Positions 55,091-64,000 of a stretch of DNA of 64,000 nt are shown in pieces. Each line of letters begins with the position of its first letter. Positions within the stretch are counted from its first letter, which is position 1. Source of the stretch: Heloderma charlesbogerti (lineage: Eukaryota; Chordata; Lepidosauria; Squamata; Helodermatidae); the NCBI GenBank assembly GCA_026122225.1, contig JANEZZ010002201.1, positions 1,240,001 through 1,304,000 of the forward strand, in the 5' to 3' direction. The notes below the pieces were generated by a model. That model had not been told where the DNA came from. It saw nothing but the letters and a program-made list of their open reading frames with translations, and searched no databases. The translations under genes and the position numbers were made by a program.

Positions 55091-56663
55091 ATATTTGCCA
55101 TTACACATTCTTATACCCACAGGACAGTCCCTTTAATCATTGTCAGGCAAAGTTAGGTTATAGAGTTGCCCATGCAGACAAGTGTGTATACTTCATACAA
55201 TGGTCTTCTCCAAACGAGTATGTATTATTGTGTATGTATGCAATGTACATACATATTGTATACAATGTATACAATACAAACGTGTATGTATACAATGTAT
55301 TATTGTATTGCTTAATTCAATAATCATCTTTCAAAACCTGGAAAACTAACAGCTGAATATCTGCATATTTTTTAAGAAAAAGTGTTGTGTTCAAAAGTTC
55401 CATCAGCAAAGTCTGATCTAGGATTGCTATTTCAGCCATGCAAGTCATCACTTGATCTTGGAGTCGCACACAACGTTATTAACAGATGATATGTGTGAAT
55501 TGACCCAGAGAACGGCAGAGGAATGTTCTGTGAAAAGCATGTGAAGAGATTCTCTTCAAACCTGAGGTTGGAGATCTCAGACTCACTCACGAACTAGCAG
55601 AAGTGTGGTGTTGCCATTATGTGTCATGCCTTTGGAAATAAAATAGCAGCTAACATATTCTTCTCTCACCACAATGGGCATTTTAGCGGAGGCACATCAG
55701 GGCATGTGCCTCGAATCTTCTCAGACATGTCCCAAATCCTCTGAACTGCCTCAGTGACATCATCTGCTGTAATACAAGCCTGCCCTTCCCTCTGAGCTCA
55801 GTAGCCTTGCATTGTCTGGGAGACCTTAAGACCCATTCCCATAGCAGACCAGGAGGGGGGTGTAGCATACAGGCAGTCACTTTCTACACTACAGGAGACA
55901 CTGCCATCTTTCCTTCCACAGTTGGCTCATTTTTTAATATTTTTTTTGGTTTGATTTTCCCACTCCCTACCTTTCTGCTCTTACGTGTTCAGTCCTGGGA
56001 GCTTGCTTGCAATGAACATTCGAAGAGGGAGGGGGAAGGGCAGGAACAGCTTCTGTGAATTACTGGTATTTCACACAGTGTCTGATTTTACTGCACCAAA
56101 CTGGAAGTTTTAGCTTCTGCACAAGCTCAGCAAAGGATTTAATTAACCTCCTTAAACCTTTTTCCCTTCCACCACCACGAACTTCTCTCATATAGCTCCA
56201 GGTAGCCAATTATACCAAAAGGAAGGTTAAGACGATATGATGTCATGTTCCAGAAGTGCTGAAGGCCACATGCAGAGGGCCTTATGGTTCTGCCAGCAGG
56301 TGTGGAGCTTTTAAATACAGTTTCTAAAAGCATGAAAAAACCTTCAGCTACCTCACCTTTTAAAGTTAACTAGGATTTGTACAACCCTCCCAGCTCCATC
56401 ACCCACCCCCAAATTCTCTTTCTTAGGGAGTTCTCGTTCTCCTCCCTCCATATCCAATCACCGTTCTTCTTTTCTCTTCTTCCCTCCCCTCCCCTCCCCT
56501 ATCCTGTCCTTTCTTTCTCTATATATTCCATCCAGAGCAAGTCTTTGGGAAATTCTGAAGAGGGGAGGGTGGTGGTTGAGGGAAATTCTGAACCGTATTT
56601 GACTTGATGCAAACAGACAATAGGATTTGGTTTTCCCCTCCTTACCCAACTCTCGGGAAAAGT
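55091..56663. other. No recognised gene; short low-complexity TATGTA tract
   Basis: 55200-55320 is rich in TATGTA/TACATA and ATACAAT repeats. The rest shows no supported feature. CCCTC/TTCT runs near 56470-56520 are simple sequence. Confidence 0.4.
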
Positions 56664-56725
56664 GGGGTGCTTCCAGATGAGGCTTTTATGGTGCCATCAC
56701 CTTGCCTCATTCATGGAAGCTTACC
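56664..56725. mobile_element. GCTTCCAGATGAGG MITE fragment
   Basis: GGTGCTTCCAGATGAGGC at the left with a TGCCTCATTCATGGAAGC inverted partner near 56704-56721. This is a very short, probably collapsed copy of the family at 16431. Confidence 0.4.
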
Positions 56726-56789
56726 GGAGGTCCAGAAGAGGTCATCTTCTACTTGTGACCCTCCCATGTTTTCTTGTTTGTTTGTTTAT

Positions 56790-57215
56790 TTATTTAAAAA
56801 TGTGTATCCCATCCTATATCATTAAGAACTCAGGGTGGCATACAGATAAACTCAATTTAAACAGTATAAAACAATAAATAATTTAAATAGCTAAAACATA
56901 GTGAACCATTATACAAGCTAATACCAATTGAAATCTAAAACAGTTACAACAGCGTGCTACCTTAGGGAATGCCTTTAACCCTCAAAGGCTTTGATAAAAA
57001 GCCATGTTTTAACTTGTAACTGGAATGAAACCAATGTCTGTGCCAATCAGGCATCCAAGGGGAGGGCATTTCACAACTGGGGTGCCACAGCAGAGAAAGC
57101 CCTCTCCCATGTCCCAATGTGTGTGTCACACTGGTGAAACGCAGAGGAGGGCCCCACCAACAGATTTCAGTCCTCAGGCAGGCATATATAGGCCTCAGGC
57201 AGGCATATTATCACT
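56790..57215 (-). mobile_element. L2-E: L2 LINE 3' end, reversed
   Basis: The minus strand has GAGGGCTTTCTCTGCTGTGGC followed by a CCAGTTGTGAAATGCCCTCC stretch, the same block as 18477-18530 in L2-A. An AT-rich 3' region ends near 56790. It contains a small direct duplication CCTCAGGCAGGCATAT at 57173 and 57193. Confidence 0.6.
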
Positions 57216-57411
57216 TCTTCCATCTTTTACCTTGTTACAGAAAATCTATTAAGGAGAAAAAGATGGGACAGCTAAACAGTTATTTGTAATTGCTGTTGCT
57301 AGGAGCACTCTGTCTGGAAGCAGTTAGAGTTTCAGAAGAAGGGTATCTGGGGGTATTTTGTTTGTCTAGCAATGGAATGACAAACTTTAACAAATGCTAC
57401 TCACTTATACA

Positions 57412-57560
57412 ACCCTGCGTATGTCTACTCAGATGAAAGTTCAATTCTGTTCAATAGGGCTTGTTCCCAGGGAAGTGTACATAGGATTGCAGTCCAAGTT
57501 GCTTTTGTAGGGAGGATTGCAGCCTGCTCCTCTGCATGTTTACTCAGAAATAAGTCCTAA
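57412..57560. mobile_element. CAATCCTAT-type palindromes
   Basis: 57420-57495 has CTACTCAGATGAAAG...GGGCTTGTTCCCAGG...ACATAGGATTGCAG, and a second partial copy lies at 57520-57560 (GTTTACTCAGAAATAAGTCC). Confidence 0.5.
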
Positions 57561-58223
57561 TTTGTGAGCATGGTACTGCAGGCTTCATAAACTGCCCACC
57601 CCCTTCCACTCCACTGATTTGGCTACCCTTTCAGCCTAATCCTGTGCATGTTTTGTCATTAATGTTTTTTCTTTTTTGCATGGACTCCAGTAATGAGGGA
57701 AAGGCACTTGGCATATGCTCAGAGGTACGTTCCCCATTACTTAGCCCTAGTATTGAAAACAGAATCTTTGGGTGAATCCTGGTGAAATCTTGACACAAAT
57801 TAAGTTATGGAAGGAGGAAACAAGGAGAGCTTGCCCATAACAAGGAGGAGGTAGGGGAGAGGTGCAAAAACAAAAATAAAACATTTGTTTTTATGAAGAA
57901 TTGCTGAAGGAATGGGACAATGAGGAGGGATTGTTGTGTGAAGGGGAGCAGGATGTATGTGATCTGGCTGTAGTTTTATTGCAACAGGTCTGATCAGTTC
58001 TTAATCTCTAAAAAGGGAATGCTCAGGCTTTAATCTCTGTAGGTTATATTCCATTACTATGAAGTGTGTGGGGATGGGGGGAGGCTGTTACTGTTCAATG
58101 GTGAAAGAAAAGAATTCTGCATATGCTTAGAGGCACTCTTTATTCAGTCTTTATTTCATTTTTATTTTTGATAACATTGGTGAGATTTAAATAAATTCTA
58201 CTAATTTAAATTTTGTATATATA
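57561..58223. other. No recognised gene or repeat
   Basis: AT-rich; nothing supportable found. Confidence 0.4.
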
Positions 58224-58719
58224 CAGTACTGTGCAAAAGTCTTAGGCCACCATTAGATTTGTTGTTTTAGCAATGGTATAATGACCATATATAATTATTT
58301 CTCAGTCTCTTCATTAGAGTACAACCAGGAAATATAGGAAATTTGTATGCAGTATTCAACAACAGAAAAAACAAAAAACAGCTTCCATAGGCTAAAGGGG
58401 CAAGTATTTAGTGTGACCTCCCCTTACACTAGAGTAACAGCAGGTGCCTGGCTCCCCTAAACCTAAATGGAATGGAACCCTAATTACTGTCATTGCTAAC
58501 ACCTGTATATGTCCTACTATTTCCTACTAAAGCTCACAAAGATTGGAATGAGGATAAGTGGAAAAGAGTATTATGGAGTGATGAATCCAGGTTTGAAATG
58601 TTGGGGTCCAATTGTCGACAATATGTGAGAAGAAGAATTGGAGAGAGATAGACAAATGAGTGCTTGCGGCCTTCGGTGAAACATGGTGGAGGGTCTGTCC
58701 TGGTTTGGGGCTGCATTTC

Positions 58720-59367
58720 TAGGGATGTACGAAACACCTACCTGGTTCCATGCTGGGGCATCCGCGGTGGGGGGGAGGCGCTCCGTCCCTCCCCCCGGAA
58801 TCCTCCCCGGCTGGATCCGCTCCGCAGCAGGTCTGCGGAGCCGCCGGCTCGGGCCAGCTGCAGCTGGAGTTCTGGCTGCGGCTGGGCTGCTGCGGCCGCA
58901 AATAGGCTACGTAAGCATTTATGTAGCCTATCATGGTAAAGGCAGCTACACAAACGGCGGCCGCTATGCCATTTGCGTGGCTACCTTTACCGTGATAGGT
59001 TACGTAAATACTTACGTAGCCTATCATGGCAAAGAGCAGGGGCGCAAACGGTGTAGCAGCCGCCATTTGTGCCCCTGCTCTTTGCCGTTATAGGCTAGGT
59101 AAATACTTACGTAGCCTATCACGGCACCCTGGAAGGATGCAAATGGCGGCTGCTACGACGGCCGCCATTTTTGGCCACAGCAGCCGGCTGAGAGACAAGC
59201 CACCACCACCGGAGCCGCCGCTGCCTCTGACCCAGGTAAGCTTCGTCCTGGGGGGAATCCGCGGGGTGGCGGGGGATGGGAGGCCGTTCCGCCATGGGTT
59301 TCGGAGGGCCGATTGCCAGTGCATTCGGCCTCACTGAAATCCGTGGCGGAATTCTCCGCCATCCCTA
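58720..59367 (+). mobile_element. FB13: fold-back element inside Tc1 (648 bp)
   Basis: A perfect 8-bp duplication TGCATTTC flanks it (58712-58719 and 59368-59375). The A end is on the left and the B end on the right with the GAATGC-type hairpin. AT-core modules lie near 58904-58936, 58991-59030 and 59087-59125, with GCAAAGAGCAGGG-type spacers. AGGTAAG is at 59234-59240, while the left motif is mutated to CCTACCT. The Tc1 reading frame resumes on the other side. Confidence 0.95.
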
Positions 59368-59543
59368 TGCATTTCTGCCAGTGGTGTTGGCGATCTTGTC
59401 CATATTGATGAGATCATGAATGCTGAAAAGTACAGACCGGTTTTAATTCATCATGCCATTCCATCTGGAAAGCGCCTGATTGGGAATGGTTTCATTTTTC
59501 AGCATGATAACGATCCCAAGCACACTGCTAATGCAGTGAAATC

Positions 59544-60109
59544 TAGGGATATTGGAGAAATCCACCACGGACCCCAGTGAGGCTGGATTCTTTGGAATCC
59601 GGCCCCCTGGAGTCCATGGCAGAACAGACTACCCCCCCGCTGCCACCCCCCGAAATCCCCCTGGGACAGACCCTACCTGGCGGTGGATGCTCTGGGTTGG
59701 ATCGTCCTCCTTCCGCAGCTGGCCTGCGGAACGAAAAGGCGGCCATTATAGCGGCCGCCATTTGCGTCCCTGCCCGTGGCTGTGATTGGCTACGTAAATA
59801 TTTACGTAGCCTATCACGGCAAAGAGCAGGGACGCAAATGGCGCCCGTTACGTGATTTGCATCCCTGCTCTTTGCTGTGATAGGCTACGTAAATACTTAC
59901 GTAGCCAATCACGGCCACGGGCAGGGACGCAAATGGCTGCCGGCGTAGCGGCCACCATTTGAGTCTGGAGTGCGGCGGCAGCGGCCTGAAGTTTTGCCAT
60001 GGAGCGGAGCCGGCCGGGGAGGATTCCAGAGGGGAGGGACGGATTGCCTCTCCCCGACCCCCCAGCGGATGCCCCGACCGGAACCAGGTAAGGGATTCGT
60101 ACATCCCTA
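59544..60109 (-). mobile_element. FB14: fold-back element inside Tc1 (566 bp)
   Basis: A perfect 8-bp duplication GTGAAATC flanks it (59536-59543 and 60110-60117). The B end is on the left (TAGGGATA, GGATTC-type hairpin) and the A end on the right. Two full AT-core modules lie near 59778-59822 and 59873-59914. They share the GCAAAGAGCAGGGACGCAAA spacer arms and form one 200-bp palindrome centred near 59848. AGGTAAG is at 60086-60092 and the left motif is CCTACCT. Confidence 0.95.
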
Positions 60110-60511
60110 GTGAAATCATATTTAGCAAGGAAAACAGCTGATAAAACACTGACAGTCATGGACTGGCCTCCACAGAGTCCAGACCTGAATATTATAGAGG
60201 CAGTATGGGATCACCTGGACAGAGAAATAAATAAAAGACAACCACATTTAAAGAAGAACTCTGAGAAGTGCTGAAAGAAGCTTGGTATAATATACCAGAA
60301 GATTACTTCAGAAAACTTTAGGACAGTCTCCCCCAAAGAGTTCAAGATGTGCTTAGAGCCCAGGGAGGTCACACTAACTACTGACTTTTGCCTGTATTTC
60401 CTGCATTTTCTGTTTGTATCTTAATACAGAGACCGAAAAATAATTATGGATGGTCATTAAAACTTTGCTAAAACAACAAAGTTGGTGGTGGCCTAAGAGT
60501 TTTGCACAGTA

Positions 60512-60514
<3 letters not shown>

Positions 60515-60564
<50 letters not shown>

Positions 60565-60590
60565 CGCGCGCGCGTGTGCACGCGTGCGCA
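60515..60590. repeat. (TA)n-(TG)n-(CG)n microsatellite
   Basis: A TA run immediately after the Tc1 end passes into TG and then CG repeats. The TA run supplied the Tc1 target dinucleotide. Confidence 0.95.
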
Positions 60591-61094
60591 CATGAGCATG
60601 TAAATCTGTATCATGGGCCTGTACCCCAGATCTTTTAAGTACCTAGCAATGACCTTGGCCAGCACCATCCAAGATATTCAGCAGGCGAATATATTCAGGG
60701 AATATTTCATGACTGCAGAAATTCTCATTAGCTACAGACTTCAGTATGCTGAGAACCTCAGATTTCATTTATTTTAAAAAGGTGGCTTCTAGTCCTCATG
60801 GCTGTGAAGATAGCCTTGAAAAAAAGGTGAACCAGTTCATTTCTGAAGACAGAGGTGGTCAGCAGGGTCCCTTACCCAGGCATAGCTTCAGTGTTCAATA
60901 AAGTATGCAAAATTAGGTTGCAGTGAGGGAGAGAAAAAAAGCAGGGCCGCTCCATCGGTTCTACTGAGAGACCAGCTCTATCAGGCTGTTTTGTTGGCTC
61001 AGTTGGGAGACCAGTGACTTTTGGCTCCTCTTCTCCTTGAACTGTTTCCATTCCAGCTGGACTTTATAACCCCAATGAAGAACTAGTGCCCAAG
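60591..61094. other. No recognised gene or repeat
   Basis: Nothing supportable found. Confidence 0.4.
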
Positions 61095-61172
61095 TGTACC
61101 CTCTTTCATGGGGGTAAGCTCCACTGAACTGAATGGGACTTCCTTCTGAGTAGACATCTACATGACTGCACT
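61095..61172. mobile_element. Short palindromic MITE, CAATCCTAT type
   Basis: GGGTAAGCTCCACTGAACTG pairs with an inverted GGGACTTCCTTCTGAGTAG. The right end (GACTGCACTGTAAG) is diverged. Confidence 0.5.
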
Positions 61173-61224
61173 GTAAGTTTGCTTTTTTTCCTTCTCCCTC
61201 CCAGTCCATTTCTCTTCTGTGTCA

Positions 61225-61318
61225 TGTCTTTTAGACCGTAAGCCTGAGGGCAGAGACTGTTTTCTGTAAGCCACTCTGGGAGCATTTTTGGCTGAAAAGC
61301 AGAGTTAAAATCTTCCAG
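61225..61318 (+). mobile_element. LINE 3' tail fragment
   Basis: ACCGTAAGCCTGAGGGCAGAG, then TGTAAGCCACTCTGGGAGC and GGCTGAAAAGCAGAGTTAAA, has the form of a squamate LINE 3' tail. The source clade is not assigned. Confidence 0.45.
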
Positions 61319-61319
61319 A

Positions 61320-61745
61320 TATTTATTAATTAATTCAATTTATAACCTGCCTATATACCAATACTCTAGGTGGCGTACAAGGTTAAAAACAATTTAACAA
61401 AAAAAATCCAACAATAAAAACAGCACAGAATAAAAACAGTATACAAGAATCAAGAAACAGGAACCAGAGTTCTAAAAGGGAAGGCCTGCCGGAATAATAG
61501 AGCCTTTAATGCCTGCTTAAAGATCTTCAAAGGGGTCAGTAGGCGCATTTCAACCTGCAGGTCACTCCACAACCGAGGGGCAACAGAGGAGAAGGTCCTC
61601 TTGCGTGGGGCTGCCAGTCTCACATGAGGCAGCTGCAGCAGAGAGCCCTCAGAGGACCTTAGGGGGCAGATGGTACCTTGGACCTAGACATGTAAGGCCT
61701 TAAAGGTAAGAACCAGCACTTTATATTTTGCTTGGAAACAAATTG
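61320..61745 (-). mobile_element. L2-F: L2 LINE 3' end, reversed
   Basis: The minus-strand reading gives a KVLVLTFKA-like block near 61700, then RTFSSVAPRLW (about 61585) and LKIFKQALKALLF (about 61510), matching the C-terminal end of L2-A. The 3' UTR runs to about 61320. One stop lies within the reading. Confidence 0.7.
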
Positions 61746-63044
61746 GCACCTAGTGTAAAGATTTAAAAACTTTACAGCATAAAGATTTATTTTATTTAAA
61801 AATAAATAAATGAGCAAATATACGCAGATGTATTTATTTATATTGATCACAGAATTCAGCTTTTCTTGGTGCAAAATGAATCGGGGTTTTGTTTTAAGTG
61901 CAGAGTCCTATTTATATTATATATTGCTTCCCACAGCTTAGTCTAAATGTTTTTGTTATCTCAGACAGTGAAGAGCACTCTGCCTTAAAATTATAAGCAT
62001 GCCTTATTTCAAGCTGTTGCTGTTTTGAATTTATTTACAAGCATATTGCAACTGACCTTTCCCTCAGTTTTTTGGTATCCTGAGACATGTCTGCATTTAT
62101 AATGCAATAAGCTAAACTGAGGTAAATCCTTATAAAATAATAATAAATGTACGATGTGTACCTATCAAGCTGTTGTTCGCAGTATGATTCATGCCTTGTT
62201 AACCACCAGTAAAATTATCTTGAGTAGGTCTTCATTCATTTTGTTTCTTGAAAACTAAAAGATGCAGGATGTCCTCTAGTGGAAAGAGAGAAGAAGTACA
62301 CACAGGTGATGGTTGTGAAGACAGCTCATATTTACACTTCATACTCCCATGGGCCTGGAAAAAAACAAAAGACCAACAGCTCTTCCTTTGGGGGAATATT
62401 GCAACCTCATCTGCAAGTTACAGGAAGGGGGCAGTGTTGCAGTTAGTTCATGGGAATTTGGGCATAGATAGCCTTAGGATCTCTATAGCCTACAATGTGG
62501 TTTCCTGCACCTCTCCTTTCTTCTCTCTCTCTCTCTCTCTCTCTGACCTTCCTCCATCGCTGGGAGCACACCTGCTTGCTCTCTCCTGCTTCTCCCTGTA
62601 TAATGGAACACAAAGAAATGGACTGAACAAACTCCTCTTGAAACTATAAGCTATATCTGCATCTTATGTGCAATAATATTTGTGAGTAAACTGTTTTTCT
62701 TTCTTTACTAAAGAAAGGTGTGGTCTCCTTTTTGTCATCCTATGATAGCCTGGGTGTATGTGGGACTGGTAAACACTCATTCCATTTTGCCTTTTTGTTT
62801 TTCTCTGCCAGCTGCCTTTCTAACAGCAGGCAGCAGTACCAAATAATCCCATCATTCCTCCTGACTCTTTTTCTGAAGACAGAATCACCAAGAGATAATC
62901 GACACCTCCCTCTCCTGATGAAGCTACAGAATCCAGACCTTGCTGTACCAAATTGCAGGATGGCAGGAGCAAAAAGATGCATGCAATAAAGTTCTTGCAA
63001 AGCAGAGAGTTGCAGACGACTTAGGCCTAAACTCATAATCCTAA
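61746..63044. other. No recognised gene; (CT)n run at 62519-62545
   Basis: A 133-codon open frame at 62248-62649 crosses the CT run and has no recognisable domain. I do not call it a gene. Confidence 0.4.
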
Positions 63045-63122
63045 AAACACTCACTGGGGAGTGAGCCCCCACTGAGCGCAGTGGGACTTACTGCCAAGTA
63101 AACATTCATAGGATTACACTGT
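63045..63122. mobile_element. Short palindromic MITE, CAATCCTAT type
   Basis: GGGAGTGAGCCCCCACTGAGC pairs with GCAGTGGGACTTACTGCC in a hairpin, and the right end reads CATAGGATTACACTGTAA. Confidence 0.6.
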
Positions 63123-63448
63123 AAAGCAGGGGTGGGCCGCATCCAGGGGTTGGGGGGGTACATAGAATCCCAGGATACCACTGGGGATGCCCCACACCTA
63201 CTGCTGTTGAAATTTGGCAATGCAGAGCAAGGAGAAAAACCTGCATTTAAAAGCCGAAAGTATGGTTTGCCACTGAGATTTGGCAGTCTGGTGGTAGTGG
63301 GGGGGAAAGGCTATTTTGCTTTACAATAGCCTTTTGCCACCTTGTGAGTTTGGTAGGGTCAGAGGGGGGCTACAAAAAGGGCTAGGGGTTTTCCTAATAA
63401 AGCAAGTAAGCTACATCCTACAACAGCAAGCATCCAGGAGCAGAAGTG

Positions 63449-63851
63449 CAGTGGTGTAGCGGATCCAGGGCTCACAGGGACCCAGCGCTGGTACTCCCCC
63501 CCCCTTATTAACAGGGACACTGACATCCTCTGCCACCATCACCCTTCCTCTGTTCTTTCTGAACTTAGCTGCAATCTTCACAATAGCTGGGGTGGAGCAG
63601 GGGTGGGGAATGAATTTTCTCAGCAACAATATATTGTGCCCTGTTGTAATGCAAAGTACTGGTGGGGTGGCTTGGTTCTGAATGGGCAATTAAGACCCAT
63701 GAGCTTTACAAAAGGCCTGCTCCTGATGGAGATAGAACTGCTAGAACTGGTTTGTTGATGTAGCCCAACAAAGATGCCTGCATTTTTGGCTTCTCCTTGG
63801 GGCATGGCTATGATGAGTGCCTGCACTTCAAAATCTTCCACTACACCACTG
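63449..63851. mobile_element. hAT MITE with CAGTGGTGTAG ends, copy 2
   Basis: CAGTGGTGTAG at the left and CTACACCACTG at the right are exact 11-bp inverted ends. The flanks CAGAAGTG and CTTAAAAG agree at only 4 of 8, so no duplication can be claimed. The ordered internal blocks are shared with 26850-27208. Confidence 0.7.
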
Positions 63852-64000
63852 CTTAAAAGCTCAGTTCAGGTATTTCACTTTAGAGTAGAATGAACGGGTG
63901 AGCAGGGAGAGCAAAGTGGGCATACTAGCTCTGCCACACACACACCCATCACTGTCCTCACCACCCTCTGTGTGTTCTGGGCAAGCTTCTGCATTGGGAA

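Larger units (their letters stand above)
58530..60370 (+). pseudogene. Tc1 transposase remnant, catalytic half only
   Basis: Three exon-like pieces are separated by FB13 and FB14. The first (58530-58719) has a LWSDESRFE block with the first Asp, then a GGGSVLVWG block. The second (59376-59543) has QHDNDPKHTA with the second Asp. The third (60118-60370) has DWPPQSPDLNIIEAVW with the final Glu. All three catalytic acidic positions are readable, but frame shifts occur (for example after 58640). The DNA-binding N-terminus is absent. The FB insertions lie within coding sequence, so this transposase was already dispensable or was killed by them. Confidence 0.85.
58224..60514 (+). mobile_element. 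Tc1-type DNA transposon holding FB13 and FB14
   Basis: The inverted ends are CAGTACTGTGCAAAAGTCTT at 58224 and the reverse of it ending at 60514, each next to a TA (58222-58223 and 60515-60516), the known Tc1/mariner target. Removing the two FB elements and their duplications leaves about 1.06 kb, so the element lacks part of its 5' coding region. The transposase remnant is on the + strand. It sits against a TA/TG microsatellite. Confidence 0.92.

Noticed and set aside
724..60109. TAGGG ends as interstitial telomere repeats
   Set aside because: TAGGG occurs once per end, followed by family-specific sequence, and is flanked by 8-bp duplications. There is no tandem TTAGGG.
62248..62649. 133-codon open frame as a possible gene
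   Set aside because: No domain, no splice context, and it crosses a CT microsatellite.
63128..63160. CAGGGGTGGGCCGC as another hAT terminus
   Set aside because: Only one end is seen and no partner or duplication was found. It is too short to call.

Overview
This is a window of vertebrate, almost certainly squamate reptile (lizard or snake), repeat-rich DNA. The diagnostic items are a Sauria-type tRNA SINE (24257, and a second reversed at 50284), a second squamate tRNA SINE with a polymerase III head (52996-53334, reversed), a short BovB/RTE LINE end with a 12-bp target duplication (8235-8340), CR1 and L2 LINEs, and many short palindromic MITEs with CAATCCTAT ends. I recognise no host protein-coding gene, tRNA, rRNA or CRISPR array. 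All recognisable coding sequence is decayed transposon sequence.

The most striking content is a family of 14 hAT-like fold-back elements, called FB1-FB14 here. Together they cover about 9.4 kb (about 15% of the window). Ends are TAGGGATG...CATCCCTA or close variants. Thirteen of 14 copies are flanked by a matching 8-bp duplication: 8 are perfect and 5 match at 7 of 8 positions. Each copy has one 'A' end (TAGGGATGTACGAAA then CTTACCT) and one 'B' end (a small subterminal hairpin, then CTTACCT further in). The core is a chain of short palindromes. Some are AT-rich with the core TACGTAAATATTTACGTA, and others are CpG-rich with ATGGCGGC arms. In the roughly 865-bp copies (FB1, FB5, FB7) these are themselves arranged as one large palindrome. 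I use + strand for A end on the left and - for A end on the right. I see no transposase for this family in the window.

Layout. 1-3.5 kb: microsatellite, a LINE 3' end holding FB1, diverged tandem repeats. 3.6-7.5 kb: long decayed CR1 (CR1-A). 8-10 kb: BovB end and MITEs. 10.9-13.5 kb: a probable 2.6-kb hAT-like element holding FB2 and an 885-bp palindrome. 15-18.8 kb: FB3, a MITE and L2-A. 20.7-24.7 kb: a reversed L2 split by FB4 (itself holding a solo LTR), FB5, a second solo LTR and a SINE. 24.8-26.8 kb: a reversed, internally deleted Ty3/gypsy element with 177-bp LTR. 26.8-35.7 kb: hAT MITEs, FB6, CAATCC MITEs, L2 end. 36-40.8 kb: a cluster of five FB copies. 40.8-45.6 kb: CR1-B split by FB12. 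45.9-48.4 kb: a MITE and a second, AT-rich fold-back element (FB-II) with an 8-bp duplication. 49.7-57 kb: microsatellites, SINEs and L2 pieces. 58.2-60.5 kb: a Tc1 element split by both FB13 and FB14. The rest is L2 and MITE debris.

Nesting gives a relative order. FB insertions are younger than the Tc1, CR1-B, L2 and long CAATCC MITE copies they interrupt, and FB4 is older than the LTR inside it. Family names are from recognition of termini and protein motifs; no database search was run.
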